From: Deinococcus sp. KNUC1210
GTDB taxonomy: Bacteria; Deinococcota; Deinococci; Deinococcales; Deinococcaceae
Assembly (NCBI RefSeq): GCF_022344005.1
Contig: NZ_CP092196.1
Span: 1-64,000 of the forward strand
Direction of reading: 5' to 3'
Length of the DNA stretch: 64,000 bases
Of this stretch, positions 17,433 to 26,443 are shown piece after piece; position 1 is the first letter of the stretch, and each line of letters starts with the position of its first letter. The notes beneath the pieces were generated by a model, which worked only from the letters and a program-made list of their open reading frames with translations, was not told the origin of the DNA and ran no database searches. The translations under genes and the position numbers were made by a program.

Positions 17433-17615
17433 TTATAAATTACTACCATAGTCCAAAAGCCGCCATACATAGAAATAAGAGAGAAAAATTGTGTAAAAAG
17501 CCCCTAAAAATGCCATTCTTTCCCTAAAGCGTTTAGAAACCCCGGTAAACTGACCATTTCTGTAGATGTTACGCTCGTAAATATCCAAAGCGTGCGGGAT
17601 TGCCTTCTTATCATG
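17433..17615 (-). pseudogene. Relic membrane-protein frame in AT-rich island
   Basis: About 60 codons without a normal start: AIPHALDIYERNIYRNGQF, then a hydrophobic stretch MAFLGAFYTIFLSYFYVW. It lies just upstream of, and in a different frame from, the membrane gene at 17033, so the two may be pieces of one gene. Confidence 0.35.
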
Positions 17616-17692
17616 TTATTCCCTAAAGTACCTGCAATATTTGGTCATCGGGCGGTTTTCAATCTCAGTTATATTTCGTGTATCTAGGGCTT

Positions 17693-17989
17693 TCACTCGC
17701 TTAAATACTCATCGACCTCAATGTTCTCCAGTACCGCTCCGATCATCTCGCCGATGGTGTTCCGCAACTCCCCAGCGTTCTCCGGCTTCCACCCGTTGAA
17801 ACGGATCTCCGGCTGCGTCGACACCAGAATCTGAAGTTCCAGATCCTGCTCGGGCAACTGCTCTGCGACGGCCATCTCTAGGCCCTCCTGTATGAAGTCC
17901 ACGAGCTTCTCTATGTTCCACTCGCGGACGTGCACGACTTCCTTCCCTTGCTTGACCTTCACAGGTGCGGGCGGAACAAAACGGATCAA
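17693..17989 (-). CDS. Hypothetical 98-aa acidic protein
   Basis: TTG start (IRFVPPAPVKVKQGKEVVHV), then an amphipathic region (EKLVDFIQEGLEMAVAEQL) and the block PEIRFNGWKPENAGELRNTI. A broken paralogue at 16654-16781 shows that this C-terminal block is the conserved part. No family recognised. It is separated from the neighbours by non-coding DNA on both sides. Confidence 0.5.
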   Translation of the reverse strand: MIRFVPPAPVKVKQGKEVVHVREWNIEKLVDFIQEGLEMAVAEQLPEQDLELQILVSTQPEIRFNGWKPENAGELRNTIGEMIGAVLENIEVDEYLSE

Positions 17990-18117
17990 GACACTTCTGG
18001 ATATGACGTAATCGTAGCAGGGCAGAGGCCCCGCAGAGACTCAGATCACCGTTGTCCTCCCACTCAGGACCAGTTCCACGAGGCTGAGCTGGGCGCTGTT
18101 GTGGGCGGCGTCGGGCG

Positions 18118-18380
18118 TTAGGTTCGGCCAGATCGGGTCCAGAGCCAGTCGAACAGGCCCGCGTTAGGGGTGAGGCAGCGGGTAAGTGTCTGGTACAGGT
18201 GGTGCGTGTTGATCAGGCCCGGCAGGACCACATGTCCGCTCAGGTCGCGCACTGCCGCGCTGTCCTTCAGTTCGGTGGGCAGCTCGTTTTCGGCGCCCAG
18301 CCACACGATCTGCTGATCTTTGATCAGAACGGCGCTGTCGTTCGGGTGGGCTTCCTGGGAAAGGGAGAATAGATACTATG
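18118..18380 (-). pseudogene. N-terminal fragment of an amidohydrolase (8-oxoguanine deaminase-like)
   Basis: The frame reads NDSAVLIKDQQIVWLGAENE, then LSGHVVLPGLINTHHLYQTLTR and LFDWLW. This is the metal-binding N-terminus of ATZ/TRZ-type amidohydrolases, which normally have THHHLYQTLTR; one His codon is missing here. The gene ends at about residue 80 of an expected 450, so it is a remnant. The rest of the barrel is not nearby. Confidence 0.6.
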
Positions 18381-18918
18381 AATTGCTCCTGACGCGGGAG
18401 AACGGAGCTGAACTTGGTGGGCCTCTGCATCGCGGAAGGGATGTGGCAGCTCCGAAGCACACTCACCTGTGGAGCCTGCCTCTCGCCACAGGAGAAGCAA
18501 GCCGCGCTCACGCGGTTGCGGGCGCTGCATCTGGAAACGTTGGGACACGAGGTCGTGGCTTCTTTGATGTCGGTGCTCCAGGTTTTCCGCTGTTTCCCCA
18601 AGGCGATCTCCAGTCTGCTCGTTCCTTGCAGCGAAAGGGTCAGGTTCTGGAAGTCATCGTTGGAGTATGACCGATGGAACAGCTCAGGGAGGCGTTCGCA
18701 GCAGATGACTGGCAGACGCTTGGAACAGACCTCGGTGTGAAGGTCAGTCGTGGTGTCACGCGGATCGAGCATGATCCGGAAAGAGGAAGGGCGCGGACTG
18801 ACCAGCGCATAGACCGGGCGAACAAGGGTGGGCGTTATCACGTGCAGTGCACGTGATGGTCATTTGCTGCCTGTTGGGACGCTCGGGACCGCTCAGCGAT
18901 GCCGGTTTCTCCTGAACG
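18381..18918. other. No recognised gene
   Basis: Overlapping frames exist on both strands, but none resembles a known protein. Likely decayed DNA between the amidohydrolase relic and the epoxide hydrolase promoter. Confidence 0.4.
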
Positions 18919-18936
18919 TTGCACAGCAGTGTGCAA
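18919..18936. promoter_or_regulatory. TetR operator 1 before epoxide hydrolase
   Basis: TTGCACAGCAGTGTGCAA, an 18-bp palindrome. Near-identical to the site in front of the tetR gene at 20935, which links the two genes. Confidence 0.75.
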
Positions 18937-18945
18937 AAGCGTAGA

Positions 18946-18963
18946 CTGCACACAGATGTGCAA
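18946..18963. promoter_or_regulatory. TetR operator 2 before epoxide hydrolase
   Basis: CTGCACACAGATGTGCAA, 27 bp after operator 1, same consensus (TGCACA..TGTGCAA). Confidence 0.65.
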
Positions 18964-19003
18964 CACTGCTGCACCACACACAACCGCTCAGGAGGATCAA
19001 GCC

Positions 19004-20167
19004 ATGACCACCACGACGCCCGCAGCTTCAGCCCCCATCCGCCCCTTCACCGTCGCGATCGCGGACACCGAGATTCAAGACCTGAAACAGCGACTCGCCA
19101 GAACCAGATGGCCAAATCCAGAAACCGTTCCCGACTGGTCACAAGGTGTTCGCCTGGAAAACGCCAAACAGCTCATTCACTACTGGGAACGAACGTACGA
19201 CTGGCGCCGGTTCGAGCGGCAGCTCAACCAGTTCCCACAATTCCTGACGGAGATCGACGGGCTCGATCTTCACTTCATTCACGTCAAATCCCGCAATCCG
19301 AATGCGATGCCGCTCATCCTGACGCACGGATGGCCAGGTTCCATCGTTGAGTTCCTGAAACTCATTGGCCCACTCACGGACCCTGTCTCGTTCGGAGGCA
19401 ACGTCGAAGATTCCTTTGACGTCGTCATCCCGTCGTTGCCCGGATTCGGGTTTTCCCAGCAGCCGACTGAGACGGGCTGGACAGTGCCGCGTATCGCGCG
19501 TGCCTGGGTCGAACTCATGAAGCGTCTGGGGTACAAGACGTGGGCCGCTCAAGGCGGTGATTGGGGCGCCGTCGTCACCTCCGCCCTTGGGGCGATGCAG
19601 CCTGAGGGTCTCCTTGGGATTCACCTGAACACGCAGTACGCATTTCCTGCACACATTCCCGACACGCTCTCGCCCGATGAGCGGTACGCCGTGGACACCC
19701 TCGCCCTGTACACCGGCGAGCTCGGCGGATCAAATCACCTTCAGGCCACGAAGCCACAGACCGTCGGATTTGCTCTGGCGGACTCTCCGGTCGGCCAAGC
19801 GGCCTGGATCTACGAAAAGTTCCAGTCCAAAACGGACAACACTGGGCTTGCCGAGGACACGCTCAGCACCGATGACATGTTGGACGCCATCTCGCTGTAC
19901 TGGTACACCAACAGTGGCGCGTCGTCCGGCCGCATCTACTGGGAAAACAAATCGGGCAGTCTGGCGGGGCCGAAGTTGACCCTGCCGGTCGCCGTCACCG
20001 TCTTTCCCCGTGACATCCCACGCCTGCCACGCAGCTGGATCGAAGACACCTACAGCAACTTGATCCATTACGGCGAGGCAGAGAAAGGCGGACATTTTGC
20101 CGCCTTCGAGCAGCCCGAGATCCTCATCGGCGAGATTCGCACAGGCCTGAGAAGTCTCCGTTCCTGA
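19004..20167 (+). CDS. Epoxide hydrolase (alpha/beta-hydrolase with EHN domain)
   Basis: 387 residues from ATG 19004, preceded by AGGAGG. The N-terminal EHN region (ADTEIQDLKQRLARTRWP) is typical of microsomal-type epoxide hydrolases. Motifs: oxyanion HGWPGS, nucleophile Asp in GGDWGA, cap tyrosines around SLYWYTNSG, and the final His in KGGHFAAFEQPE. It opens epoxides to diols by a covalent ester. No signal peptide. Two TetR-type operators lie in its leader, and the matching tetR gene is convergent downstream. Substrate unknown; xenobiotic detoxification is plausible. Confidence 0.92.
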   Translation: MTTTTPAASAPIRPFTVAIADTEIQDLKQRLARTRWPNPETVPDWSQGVRLENAKQLIHYWERTYDWRRFERQLNQFPQFLTEIDGLDLHFIHVKSRNPNAMPLILTHGWPGSIVEFLKLIGPLTDPVSFGGNVEDSFDVVIPSLPGFGFSQQPTETGWTVPRIARAWVELMKRLGYKTWAAQGGDWGAVVTSALGAMQPEGLLGIHLNTQYAFPAHIPDTLSPDERYAVDTLALYTGELGGSNHLQATKPQTVGFALADSPVGQAAWIYEKFQSKTDNTGLAEDTLSTDDMLDAISLYWYTNSGASSGRIYWENKSGSLAGPKLTLPVAVTVFPRDIPRLPRSWIEDTYSNLIHYGEAEKGGHFAAFEQPEILIGEIRTGLRSLRS

Positions 20168-20327
20168 TACGAACGCCTCGTGGATCTCGGGTCGTTACCA
20201 CGGCTCGACTGGTTTAGGACTCCGGACGGCGCCGGTACCTCCATATCGGGACCATGTCACCTGAACGGCGCTGGTGGCAGCGACCGCTGCTAATTCAGAC
20301 ACGCTTGCGGTTGCACTGATCGTGGCG

Positions 20328-20924
20328 TTACCGGCGGTCTGCAAGCTCGGAGGCCGTTGTGGCGGGAACCCCGAGGGTCAGCAGGCTCGTGGTGATCGCC
20401 TCGCGGGCAGAGAGGCTGCCATCTGATGGCCCGCCATCGAAGACATTAAACACAGTCGCGAAGGCGATGTGTCCGAGGAGAGCGGCCGGGAGGTGCTGGC
20501 CGAACGTTCCGGCTGCCTGCCCCTGGCGCACAAGTTCAGTAATGTCGTCATCAACGGGCCTGAGGAGGGCATGAATCTCTGAGCCGTATTCGCTGCGGCG
20601 CAGAACGATCAGCACGCGGTAGCGGTGTGCCAGGGGCCAGATGTGGGAAATGAAGTCGGCCCATACCTGCGGGGCGGTTTTGCCGGAGACATGGGCGTTG
20701 TTGAGGACCTGTTGAATCTCGTCGACGGCCAGCTGCGTGAGCGCGCGCACCAGGTCGATCCGGGACGGGAAGTACCCGTAGACGGTTCTGCGCACCACGC
20801 CGGCGGCGAGGGCAATGTCCTCCATGCCGGCGTCGGGATTCGCGGCGAGGACTTGGATGGCGACGTTGAGGATGCGGGCGCGTGCCTCGCTCATGGATCG
20901 TTGCCGAGCCGATTCGATCACCAT
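20328..20924 (-). CDS. TetR-family repressor of the epoxide hydrolase
   Basis: 198 residues. The HTH is at about residues 28-60 (GMEDIALAAGVVRRTVYGYFPSRIDLV, summarised), followed by an all-helical effector domain. An 18-bp palindrome directly upstream (20935) is nearly the same as the two sites before the epoxide hydrolase, so it probably represses both itself and that gene. The genes are convergent, an uncommon layout for a TetR and its target. Confidence 0.85.
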   Translation of the reverse strand: MVIESARQRSMSEARARILNVAIQVLAANPDAGMEDIALAAGVVRRTVYGYFPSRIDLVRALTQLAVDEIQQVLNNAHVSGKTAPQVWADFISHIWPLAHRYRVLIVLRRSEYGSEIHALLRPVDDDITELVRQGQAAGTFGQHLPAALLGHIAFATVFNVFDGGPSDGSLSAREAITTSLLTLGVPATTASELADRR

Positions 20925-20934
20925 TCTTCCAGTA

Positions 20935-20952
20935 TTGCGCAGCTGTGTGCAA
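20935..20952. promoter_or_regulatory. TetR operator at its own promoter
   Basis: TTGCGCAGCTGTGTGCAA, sharing the palindrome of 18919 and 18946 and placed 11 bp before the tetR start. Confidence 0.75.
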
Positions 20953-20964
20953 TGTCAACCTCAT

Positions 20965-21318
20965 ACCGCCCGAGGGCCACAGTCATCCCGGTACAGGACA
21001 CCCACGTTGAACGGATGGATGGTTCGGGGAAGGGACCTGCACTGGGCGGCCAAGCTGGAACTGGGACGAGCCTTCAAGAGCGGGGTTGCGCCGCCCGCAT
21101 GTCCTTCGGCTGGAGCGCGCCCACGGGCGCCCCGGAGCAGTGAGCGTGACCCACTGGCTGCACAGCGCAAGAAGCGCTTCCTTTGAGCACGCACGGTGCC
21201 CCTCCAGCAGCTTCCATGGCTGTGTCCTCTGCTCAGCGATCACCCTCCTTGCTGAACAAGAACTGTCTTGGCACTCGTGCCAGCCTCCGAGCGTCTTCAA
21301 GGCGTTGTGACCGGAGGG
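20965..21318. other. No recognised gene
   Basis: About 350 bases with only short overlapping frames on both strands; none is convincing. Confidence 0.4.
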
Positions 21319-21910
21319 TCAAACTTGCCGCTGGCGTGGACGGAGTTCGAGGAAGGCAACCATCCCCGTGACCAGGACGACCGGCAGTCCTATCAACCAG
21401 GGCACCAGCACATCGACACTGTCCGCCGCGGGAAGAGGACCGTCCGATCGTCGACGTCCAGGCGATGGGCGCGCAAGCCTGCAGCTCCGCTGGAAACAGA
21501 CCATCGGGATCGATCTCTCCCTCAACAACCGGATCACGCGGGTCGAACGGATGCCGCGCTTCGTTCAAATCGCCCGGAAACGTCTGGATGAGGGAGAGCA
21601 CCGCGATCCGACGTCCAGGTGGATGCATTGCGTCGTAGAGTGGCGTGAGTGTGTAGATGCAGGGCGTACGGTCACAGCTGTGACCCTGGACCACGGTCTG
21701 GTTGAACTTCGGTACGGCGTTCTGAAGATGCACAGGGGTGTGCAGGGTCGGTTGAGCGACCAACTCCCGCAGGGTCAGGACGGGAAGCGGCTCACTGGTG
21801 TGCTTCGAGACGCTTCGGTCGACCAACCCACTCCAGAGGAGCGTGAGACACAGTGCGGTCACGCTCACCAGAAAGAAGGCGCGGCGGAGGAGCGCCGTGG
21901 GCTGCTGCAT
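21319..21910 (-). pseudogene. Two-membrane-segment protein, frameshifted
   Basis: N-terminal membrane segment AFFLVSVTALCLTLLWSGL, then a periplasmic-type region with the pair CDRTPC, and after a frame change near 21430-21480 a C-terminal segment DVLVPWLIGLPVVLVTGMVAF and basic end (RPRQRQV). The two ends are in different frames. The topology (N and C helices with an outer loop) resembles SURF1-like or cytochrome-assembly proteins, but no signature is present, so I leave it unnamed. Confidence 0.5.
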
Positions 21911-21956
21911 CGCTCAGAGCTTACGACAGGCCGGGCACGCTGAAGTCTGTTTCCTG

Positions 21957-22586
21957 CTATTCGAGTTGGAAGTCAACGGTCAGCTGGACGGTCACGACCC
22001 GCGTCGAACTGTACTCAACGCCCGCATCCAGCGAACCAGCACGGGCGCGCGGCGCACGTTGAACGTCCTGAGACGTCCAATCTGTCTGCAGGTTGATGCT
22101 GCTGACGGGCATCTCCCAGGTATCGGACGCATTCAGGACCCCCACCACCCGGTGGCCGGCAGCCTCTGCAATGACGTCGGCACGCCGCCGTGCCTTGCGC
22201 ATCGCTTGTGGTCCCAGCATGAGGCTGGCCTCGAACTCGTCGAAGATCCATTCCAGCCGCTGCAGGTTCACGTGCTTCTGGTCGGCCAGAAGCCCCAGCA
22301 CCTGTGGAAGGAGCGACGTGTCCATCCCCACGACCATGAAAAAGCGCGCCTTCTGGTGTTTTGTGAGGAGCCCGGTGCGGTTGCTGATGTCCACGCCCCG
22401 CACCTGAATCTGGGTCGCCGGAAGACCAGCGGCCTGCAACTGCTGGGTCAGGTCACGCACCTCTTTGATCCGTTCCATGGCAGCGTTTCCCATCACGAGC
22501 GTCTCGCCAGCGATCTCGAGATGGAGGTTGGCGCTGACGGCTGTGACGTCCAGATGGTCTTTCTGTTGAATTCGGAGCACACCCAT
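21957..22586 (-). CDS. SIMPL-domain (DUF541) protein
   Basis: 209 residues from ATG 22586. The family pattern is visible in VSANLHLEIAGETLVMGNAAMERIKEV, summarised, then LQAAGLPATQIQVRGVDI and MRKARRRADVIAEAAGHRVVGVL. SIMPL proteins are bacterial periplasmic or surface proteins of poorly known role. This one lacks a signal peptide from the chosen start; the frame is open further upstream, but that part looks non-coding. It lies downstream of, and on the same strand as, the diguanylate cyclase. Confidence 0.75.
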   Translation of the reverse strand: MGVLRIQQKDHLDVTAVSANLHLEIAGETLVMGNAAMERIKEVRDLTQQLQAAGLPATQIQVRGVDISNRTGLLTKHQKARFFMVVGMDTSLLPQVLGLLADQKHVNLQRLEWIFDEFEASLMLGPQAMRKARRRADVIAEAAGHRVVGVLNASDTWEMPVSSINLQTDWTSQDVQRAPRARAGSLDAGVEYSSTRVVTVQLTVDFQLE

Positions 22587-22740
22587 GTCTGTACGGTACC
22601 CCGACAGGACGGCGCTCACGTCACGTTCCAAGCTGTCACGCTCAGGGAAGCGTGATTCAGGAAGCGGCTCAGAGCCGTCGGCGATGTGACGCTGCGTCTG
22701 CCGGCAGCGACTTCCTCTCGCCGTCAGGAAAAGAGTGAGC

Positions 22741-22766
22741 GGCATCTGGAAAACGTCCAGATGCCG
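22741..22766. terminator. Hairpin GGCATCTGGA / TCCAGATGCC
   Basis: Perfect 10-bp stem around AAACG. No T run on the plus strand; it may be a regulatory hairpin before the SIMPL gene. Confidence 0.4.
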
Positions 22767-22798
22767 CTTGCGCCGACATGTTCCAAGCATGTCAGTAG

Positions 22799-22874
22799 AA
22801 AGCTGTCCAGCACGAGATTTGGTTGCGTTCACGTCCTCATTCTGAAGGGTAGAACCGTGCTGGACAGCTTTTTT
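22799..22874 (+). repeat. Inverted repeat with 15-bp arms and T6
   Basis: AAAGCTGTCCAGCAC and GTGCTGGACAGCTTT are perfect complements 43 bp apart, followed by further Ts. The long loop makes it unlike a simple terminator; it may be a miniature element. Confidence 0.5.
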
Positions 22875-22980
22875 GTAGATCTCAACATTTCAGACAACAG
22901 AACGCTCGGATGAATGAGGCAACGGAATGTTTGCGACGGCACAGCACCCCCACAAGCATCCAGCGTGAGACGAGGGACGG

Positions 22981-24531
22981 TCAGCTCACGGAAGCGGCCA
23001 GATGCATGCTTCCCGGTGAAACCGTGACCCGGTTCCGGCCAGTGGCCTTGGACGCGTACAGGGCTGCGTCAGCACTCGCAAGGCAGCGTTCCAGCGTGTC
23101 CTGCAGGAGGGCCACGCCGATGCTGAGTGTGACCGAGATTGGCCGTCCATCATGCTCCAGGCGAAGTGACGCCACTGCAGAACACAGCCCCTGCGCGGCG
23201 GAGGCAGCTTCGCTGAGCGTCACATCGGGCAGGAATGCCACGAATTCCTCGCCGCCGTAGCGGGCGAAGAGATCGGACGGGCGGAGATTCGAGCTGCAAG
23301 CCCGGGCTGTTTCCCGGAGGACGTAATCGCCTGCCGGGTGGCCGTGAATGTCATTGATCCCCTTGAAGCGGTCGATGTCGAGCATCAGCAGGGCAACGCT
23401 CCGCCCCGCCTGTCGCGCCTGCCCAGCCTGGGTTTCGGCAAGCTGAAAAAACTGCCGCCGATTGGTGACTCCCGTCAGCTCATCGGTCTGTGCCAGCACC
23501 TCCAGTTGACGCTCCGCTTCTCGGCGGGCAGTGATGTCGAACAGCACCAATGCATGTCCGTTGAGACGTCCTTTGTGGCCTGAAATGGGTGAGCGGTGCA
23601 GCGAAAAATGGGATTGAATTCCGTCCCGTACGAAGGTCACTTCATCCAGAGAGACCTGGGCTGTGCCTTTCTGCACGATGCTTGATATCACGTCTTGCAG
23701 CTGAACACCGATCATGTCGCCAGAAGCTGCCCCGAAGAGTTCGCGGGCGAAGGGATTCAGATCGATGATGTGTTCCCTGGGATCGAGCACGACGATGCCT
23801 GCGCGAATATTGTGAATGACCACGTGGTGGGCGATCGGTACGAAGTGGAAGGTATTGTAACGGAACAGCGCCAGCGCGAACAGGATGCCGGAAATCAGGA
23901 AGAAGAACACGACTTCATCGACGCGGGGCAGCAAATCCAACCTCAACAGATCTTCAGACATGCGTCCGGCGAGGGGCGCGAAGCCCCCCAGGGTCAGCAG
24001 CAACCCCTGGCGCCGGAAGAGGGGCTGAGTGGTGCGGTAGAAATTGAAGAACAGCGCCACGCTGGCCAGAATGAAGATGTAGATGGCAGCAGCGTAAGCC
24101 CAGAAGAACGGGCCGTGACTGACCTGAAGTTCAGGTTGCCCAGCGCCGACATGCATGGATGTCCACATCAAATGATGCAGGGGATTCGTCCAGACGATCA
24201 CGAGGGTGAGCAGCATCCAGCCGCCGAGCGCCAGCCAGACAGGTCGCTTGAGCCAGGACTCGCGGGACGTGGCATACAACGAAAAGAGAAACCACAGTAC
24301 AGGCGCGGGTGCCGCCCCGAAGTACTTGGCGACCAGCCAGAAGTATTTCCCTTCTTCGGTGACACTGGAGAGTTCGAAGATGTAACAGCCCGTCCAGATT
24401 GACAGCGACACCATCAACCAGAAGAAGGTACGGGCGGCGGGCGTTTGCCGTCCAACCGCAACCAGACCGAGGCAGAGCGTCAGTGACAGGGAGATGGTGA
24501 AGGGCAAGATATCTGGCGTGTAATGCAGCAC
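22981..24531 (-). CDS. Membrane diguanylate cyclase: 7TM-PAS-GGDEF
   Basis: 516 residues. About seven hydrophobic helices fill residues 8-220 (HisKA_7TM-like sensor), then a PAS region (IRAGIVVLDPREHIIDLN, then VLFDITARREAERQLE) and a C-terminal GGDEF domain with DELTGVTNRRQF, LMLDIDRFKGIND and the active site RYGGEEF. An inhibitory RxxD four residues before the GGEEF loop is not evident. It should make cyclic di-GMP at the membrane. ATG 24531 lies 11 bp from a repeated 121-bp element. Confidence 0.9.
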   Translation of the reverse strand: MLHYTPDILPFTISLSLTLCLGLVAVGRQTPAARTFFWLMVSLSIWTGCYIFELSSVTEEGKYFWLVAKYFGAAPAPVLWFLFSLYATSRESWLKRPVWLALGGWMLLTLVIVWTNPLHHLMWTSMHVGAGQPELQVSHGPFFWAYAAAIYIFILASVALFFNFYRTTQPLFRRQGLLLTLGGFAPLAGRMSEDLLRLDLLPRVDEVVFFFLISGILFALALFRYNTFHFVPIAHHVVIHNIRAGIVVLDPREHIIDLNPFARELFGAASGDMIGVQLQDVISSIVQKGTAQVSLDEVTFVRDGIQSHFSLHRSPISGHKGRLNGHALVLFDITARREAERQLEVLAQTDELTGVTNRRQFFQLAETQAGQARQAGRSVALLMLDIDRFKGINDIHGHPAGDYVLRETARACSSNLRPSDLFARYGGEEFVAFLPDVTLSEAASAAQGLCSAVASLRLEHDGRPISVTLSIGVALLQDTLERCLASADAALYASKATGRNRVTVSPGSMHLAASVS

Positions 24532-24541
24532 GATGGCCTCC

Positions 24542-24662
24542 TAGTGGTCTGATTCGGAAGTACGCTGGGAGAACGTTCTCGATCATGAAGGGAACCACAC
24601 TTCGGCGTCGCAAAAATCAAATTCGTGACCTCGGAAGAATGCTCGAAGGACATCCGAATCAG
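24542..24662. repeat. Small palindrome-ended repeat (MITE-like), copy A
   Basis: 121 bp starting TAGTGGTCTGATTCGGAAG and ending ATCCGAATCAG. The ends CTGATTCGGA and TCCGAATCAG are perfect inverted repeats. A second full copy lies at 41003-41112 in the other orientation and a half copy at 48701. No coding capacity. Resembles the small noncoding repeats of Deinococcus in size. Confidence 0.75.
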
Positions 24663-24869
24663 CCCACTCGTTCGGGGAACTTTTGCTGAACCCTCACCAA
24701 TCTTTCATATGATAGCGTGGCAGGGAGCGTGAGCTGAGCGAAAAAAGCGACATGATGGCGTCTTCAGTGGTGCGCTTCAACGAACAACCAGGTCAACGGG
24801 TTTGGCACGTTCAGCGGAGCAGACAGTCGACGGATCAGTTGAGACGGAGCGGACGCCCGATCGCCACCG

Positions 24870-25010
24870 CGTTTGATGAGCAGAAGGGGGATCGGGTGTT
24901 TCCCAGAGCCGGAAAACAACTGCTGCCCCCCGGAGCAGGAAGAGATAAAATAGCTTCGAAAAGAGAATGAAATCCTGCACCAGGAGCGAGAAATCCTAGA
25001 GAGCAGCCAC
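24870..25010 (+). pseudogene. Decayed IS3 orfA fragment
   Basis: The words FPRAGKQLLPPG and ENEILHQEREIL match FPGQGKQSLTPE and ENEILRQEREIL of the intact orfA at 5955, and the DNA is similar over about 100 bases with indels. Confidence 0.65.
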
Positions 25011-25097
25011 GTAAAATGATCATATTTTATGTGTGATCAAAACCTTTTCCATCTCCCAGACGATGAGTAGTTTTGTATAGCTGATTTCTCTCCATCC

Positions 25098-25650
25098 ATG
25101 AGCGCACATCCGTTCGACTGGGTGGACGAAGTCATCTTTATGCTCGACCTTGAGGGTCGCTTCACCTTCGTCAATGCGTTCGCCCTGAACGCGTAGAGGA
25201 AGCACTCCAGTGAGCTGCTAGGACGAAGCTTTGAAGAAAGCCTCCCTGAGAAAGCCACTCAGAATGTCAAAGATGCCTTTCAGCAGGCCCTGACGACTCA
25301 ACAGTGAACTGAGTTTGACACGTTTGGCCTGCGCCACAGCGCGTGGATCAACGTCACCCTCTCTCCACATCGCGGTGGCCTGATCGTGCAGGTGAAACGG
25401 CGACCCAAACACGCTGGAACCACGACCCCTGCCAACTCTGACGTGTTGACTGGCGACTTCACCCGCGCTGCATTTCAAGATGCTCTCCAGAGCTTGCCAC
25501 TCCCATATGTCGTGGCGATCGTTGACCTCAATCAACTCAAGAGCATCAACGCGCTTCACGGCCACACAGGCGGGGATACACACATTCGCCGGTGCGCCCA
25601 CGCCCTGAAAGCAGCCCTCCCTGCAGAAACCCTCCTTTGCCGGTGGTCAT
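25098..25650 (+). pseudogene. PAS-GGDEF protein with two in-frame stops, truncated
   Basis: One continuous frame: MSAHPFDWVDEVIFMLDLEG (PAS), a TAG at about codon 33, a TGA at about codon 70, then SDVLTGDFTRAAFQDALQSL and VVAIVDLNQLKSINALHGH, the first half of a GGDEF domain. The sequence breaks off at LLCRWS, just where RWGGDEF should come, and runs into an unrelated fragment. A relic of a cytosolic diguanylate cyclase. Confidence 0.7.
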
Positions 25651-25918
25651 GTGGGGCCAGGTGCTGAGCGACCAAGGGTTTCGTATCATGGCGTACGACG
25701 TGCCATCGGCCATGACGTACGACCCCGGCGAGAAGCCGATGTACATCTCGGTGCAGGCTGGGTCAGCGGATGAGCTGACTGGCTACTGGACCAAGCTCAA
25801 GGACGGAGCCAGTGTCATATTCGACCTGGCACCGGCCCCCTGGGGCGCCCCGATGTACGGAATGCTCAAGGATCGGTTCGGTGTGACCTGGGTCATGGAC
25901 GTCCAGACCAACTGGTGA
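25651..25918 (+). pseudogene. C-terminal fragment of a VOC/PhnB-like protein
   Basis: About 88 codons: VMWGQVLSDQGFRIMAYDVP, then YISVQAGSADELTGYWTKL and GMLKDRFGVTWVMDVQ. This is the second half of a PhnB-type (glyoxalase fold) protein. It is fused directly to the broken GGDEF frame, so the junction at about 25650 marks a deletion. Confidence 0.65.
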
Positions 25919-26443
25919 CCACGACTGAATGGAGAGAACAGCAGTACCGCAACACCGTCACCTCATAACGTCCTGTCGTCATTGCAGACGCCCTTCCTGA
26001 ATTCACCTCAAACTGCTCCTCGCCCGGCCGTCCAGAGCATCAGCTTTGGGCGCCTTTTCGTTGTCCCCAAGGAGATTCACTATGACGGAATCCCGAATGG
26101 AGCCGTTCCGGAGCTGAGTTCGGCGCGAGCGCCCACCCCACCAGGTTCTGGTCGAAGCTGCTGACGCAGACATCCCCGATGCGTTGACCGTTCACGGTTA
26201 GCCTCCGGCAATGTGTGAGGTTAAACTCTTTGAGTTGAGCACCGCCCTGTCAGGAAATCAAGATTCCGACCCTCATTGGACAGGTTGAAGCAGCGTGCCT
26301 GACGTCCAGTTGGGGTACACCTCAGACTGACAAGAGATCACTCGCTGATCGTGTCACGTCGTCGTTGTTTTCACATCCCTTCGACTGCTCTCTATAGTGT
26401 AGTCAGCGCTTCACCTCTCATGCCTGACTCCTCTGGAGGCCTC
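25919..26443. other. No recognised gene
   Basis: Mosaic of short frames. A brief frame starting near 26082 (MTESRMEPF) stops after 11 codons and may be the start of a lost gene. Confidence 0.4.

Noticed and set aside
18381..18841. Minus-strand 225-codon frame
   Set aside because: Composition and lack of motifs look non-coding, and its end overlaps the amidohydrolase relic in the wrong frame.
21319..21910. SURF1 assembly factor
   Set aside because: Topology is similar, but no family motif could be found in any frame, so the name was not given.
22799..22874. Terminator for the SIMPL gene
   Set aside because: The gene runs on the other strand and away from it, and the loop is 43 nt; kept only as an inverted repeat.
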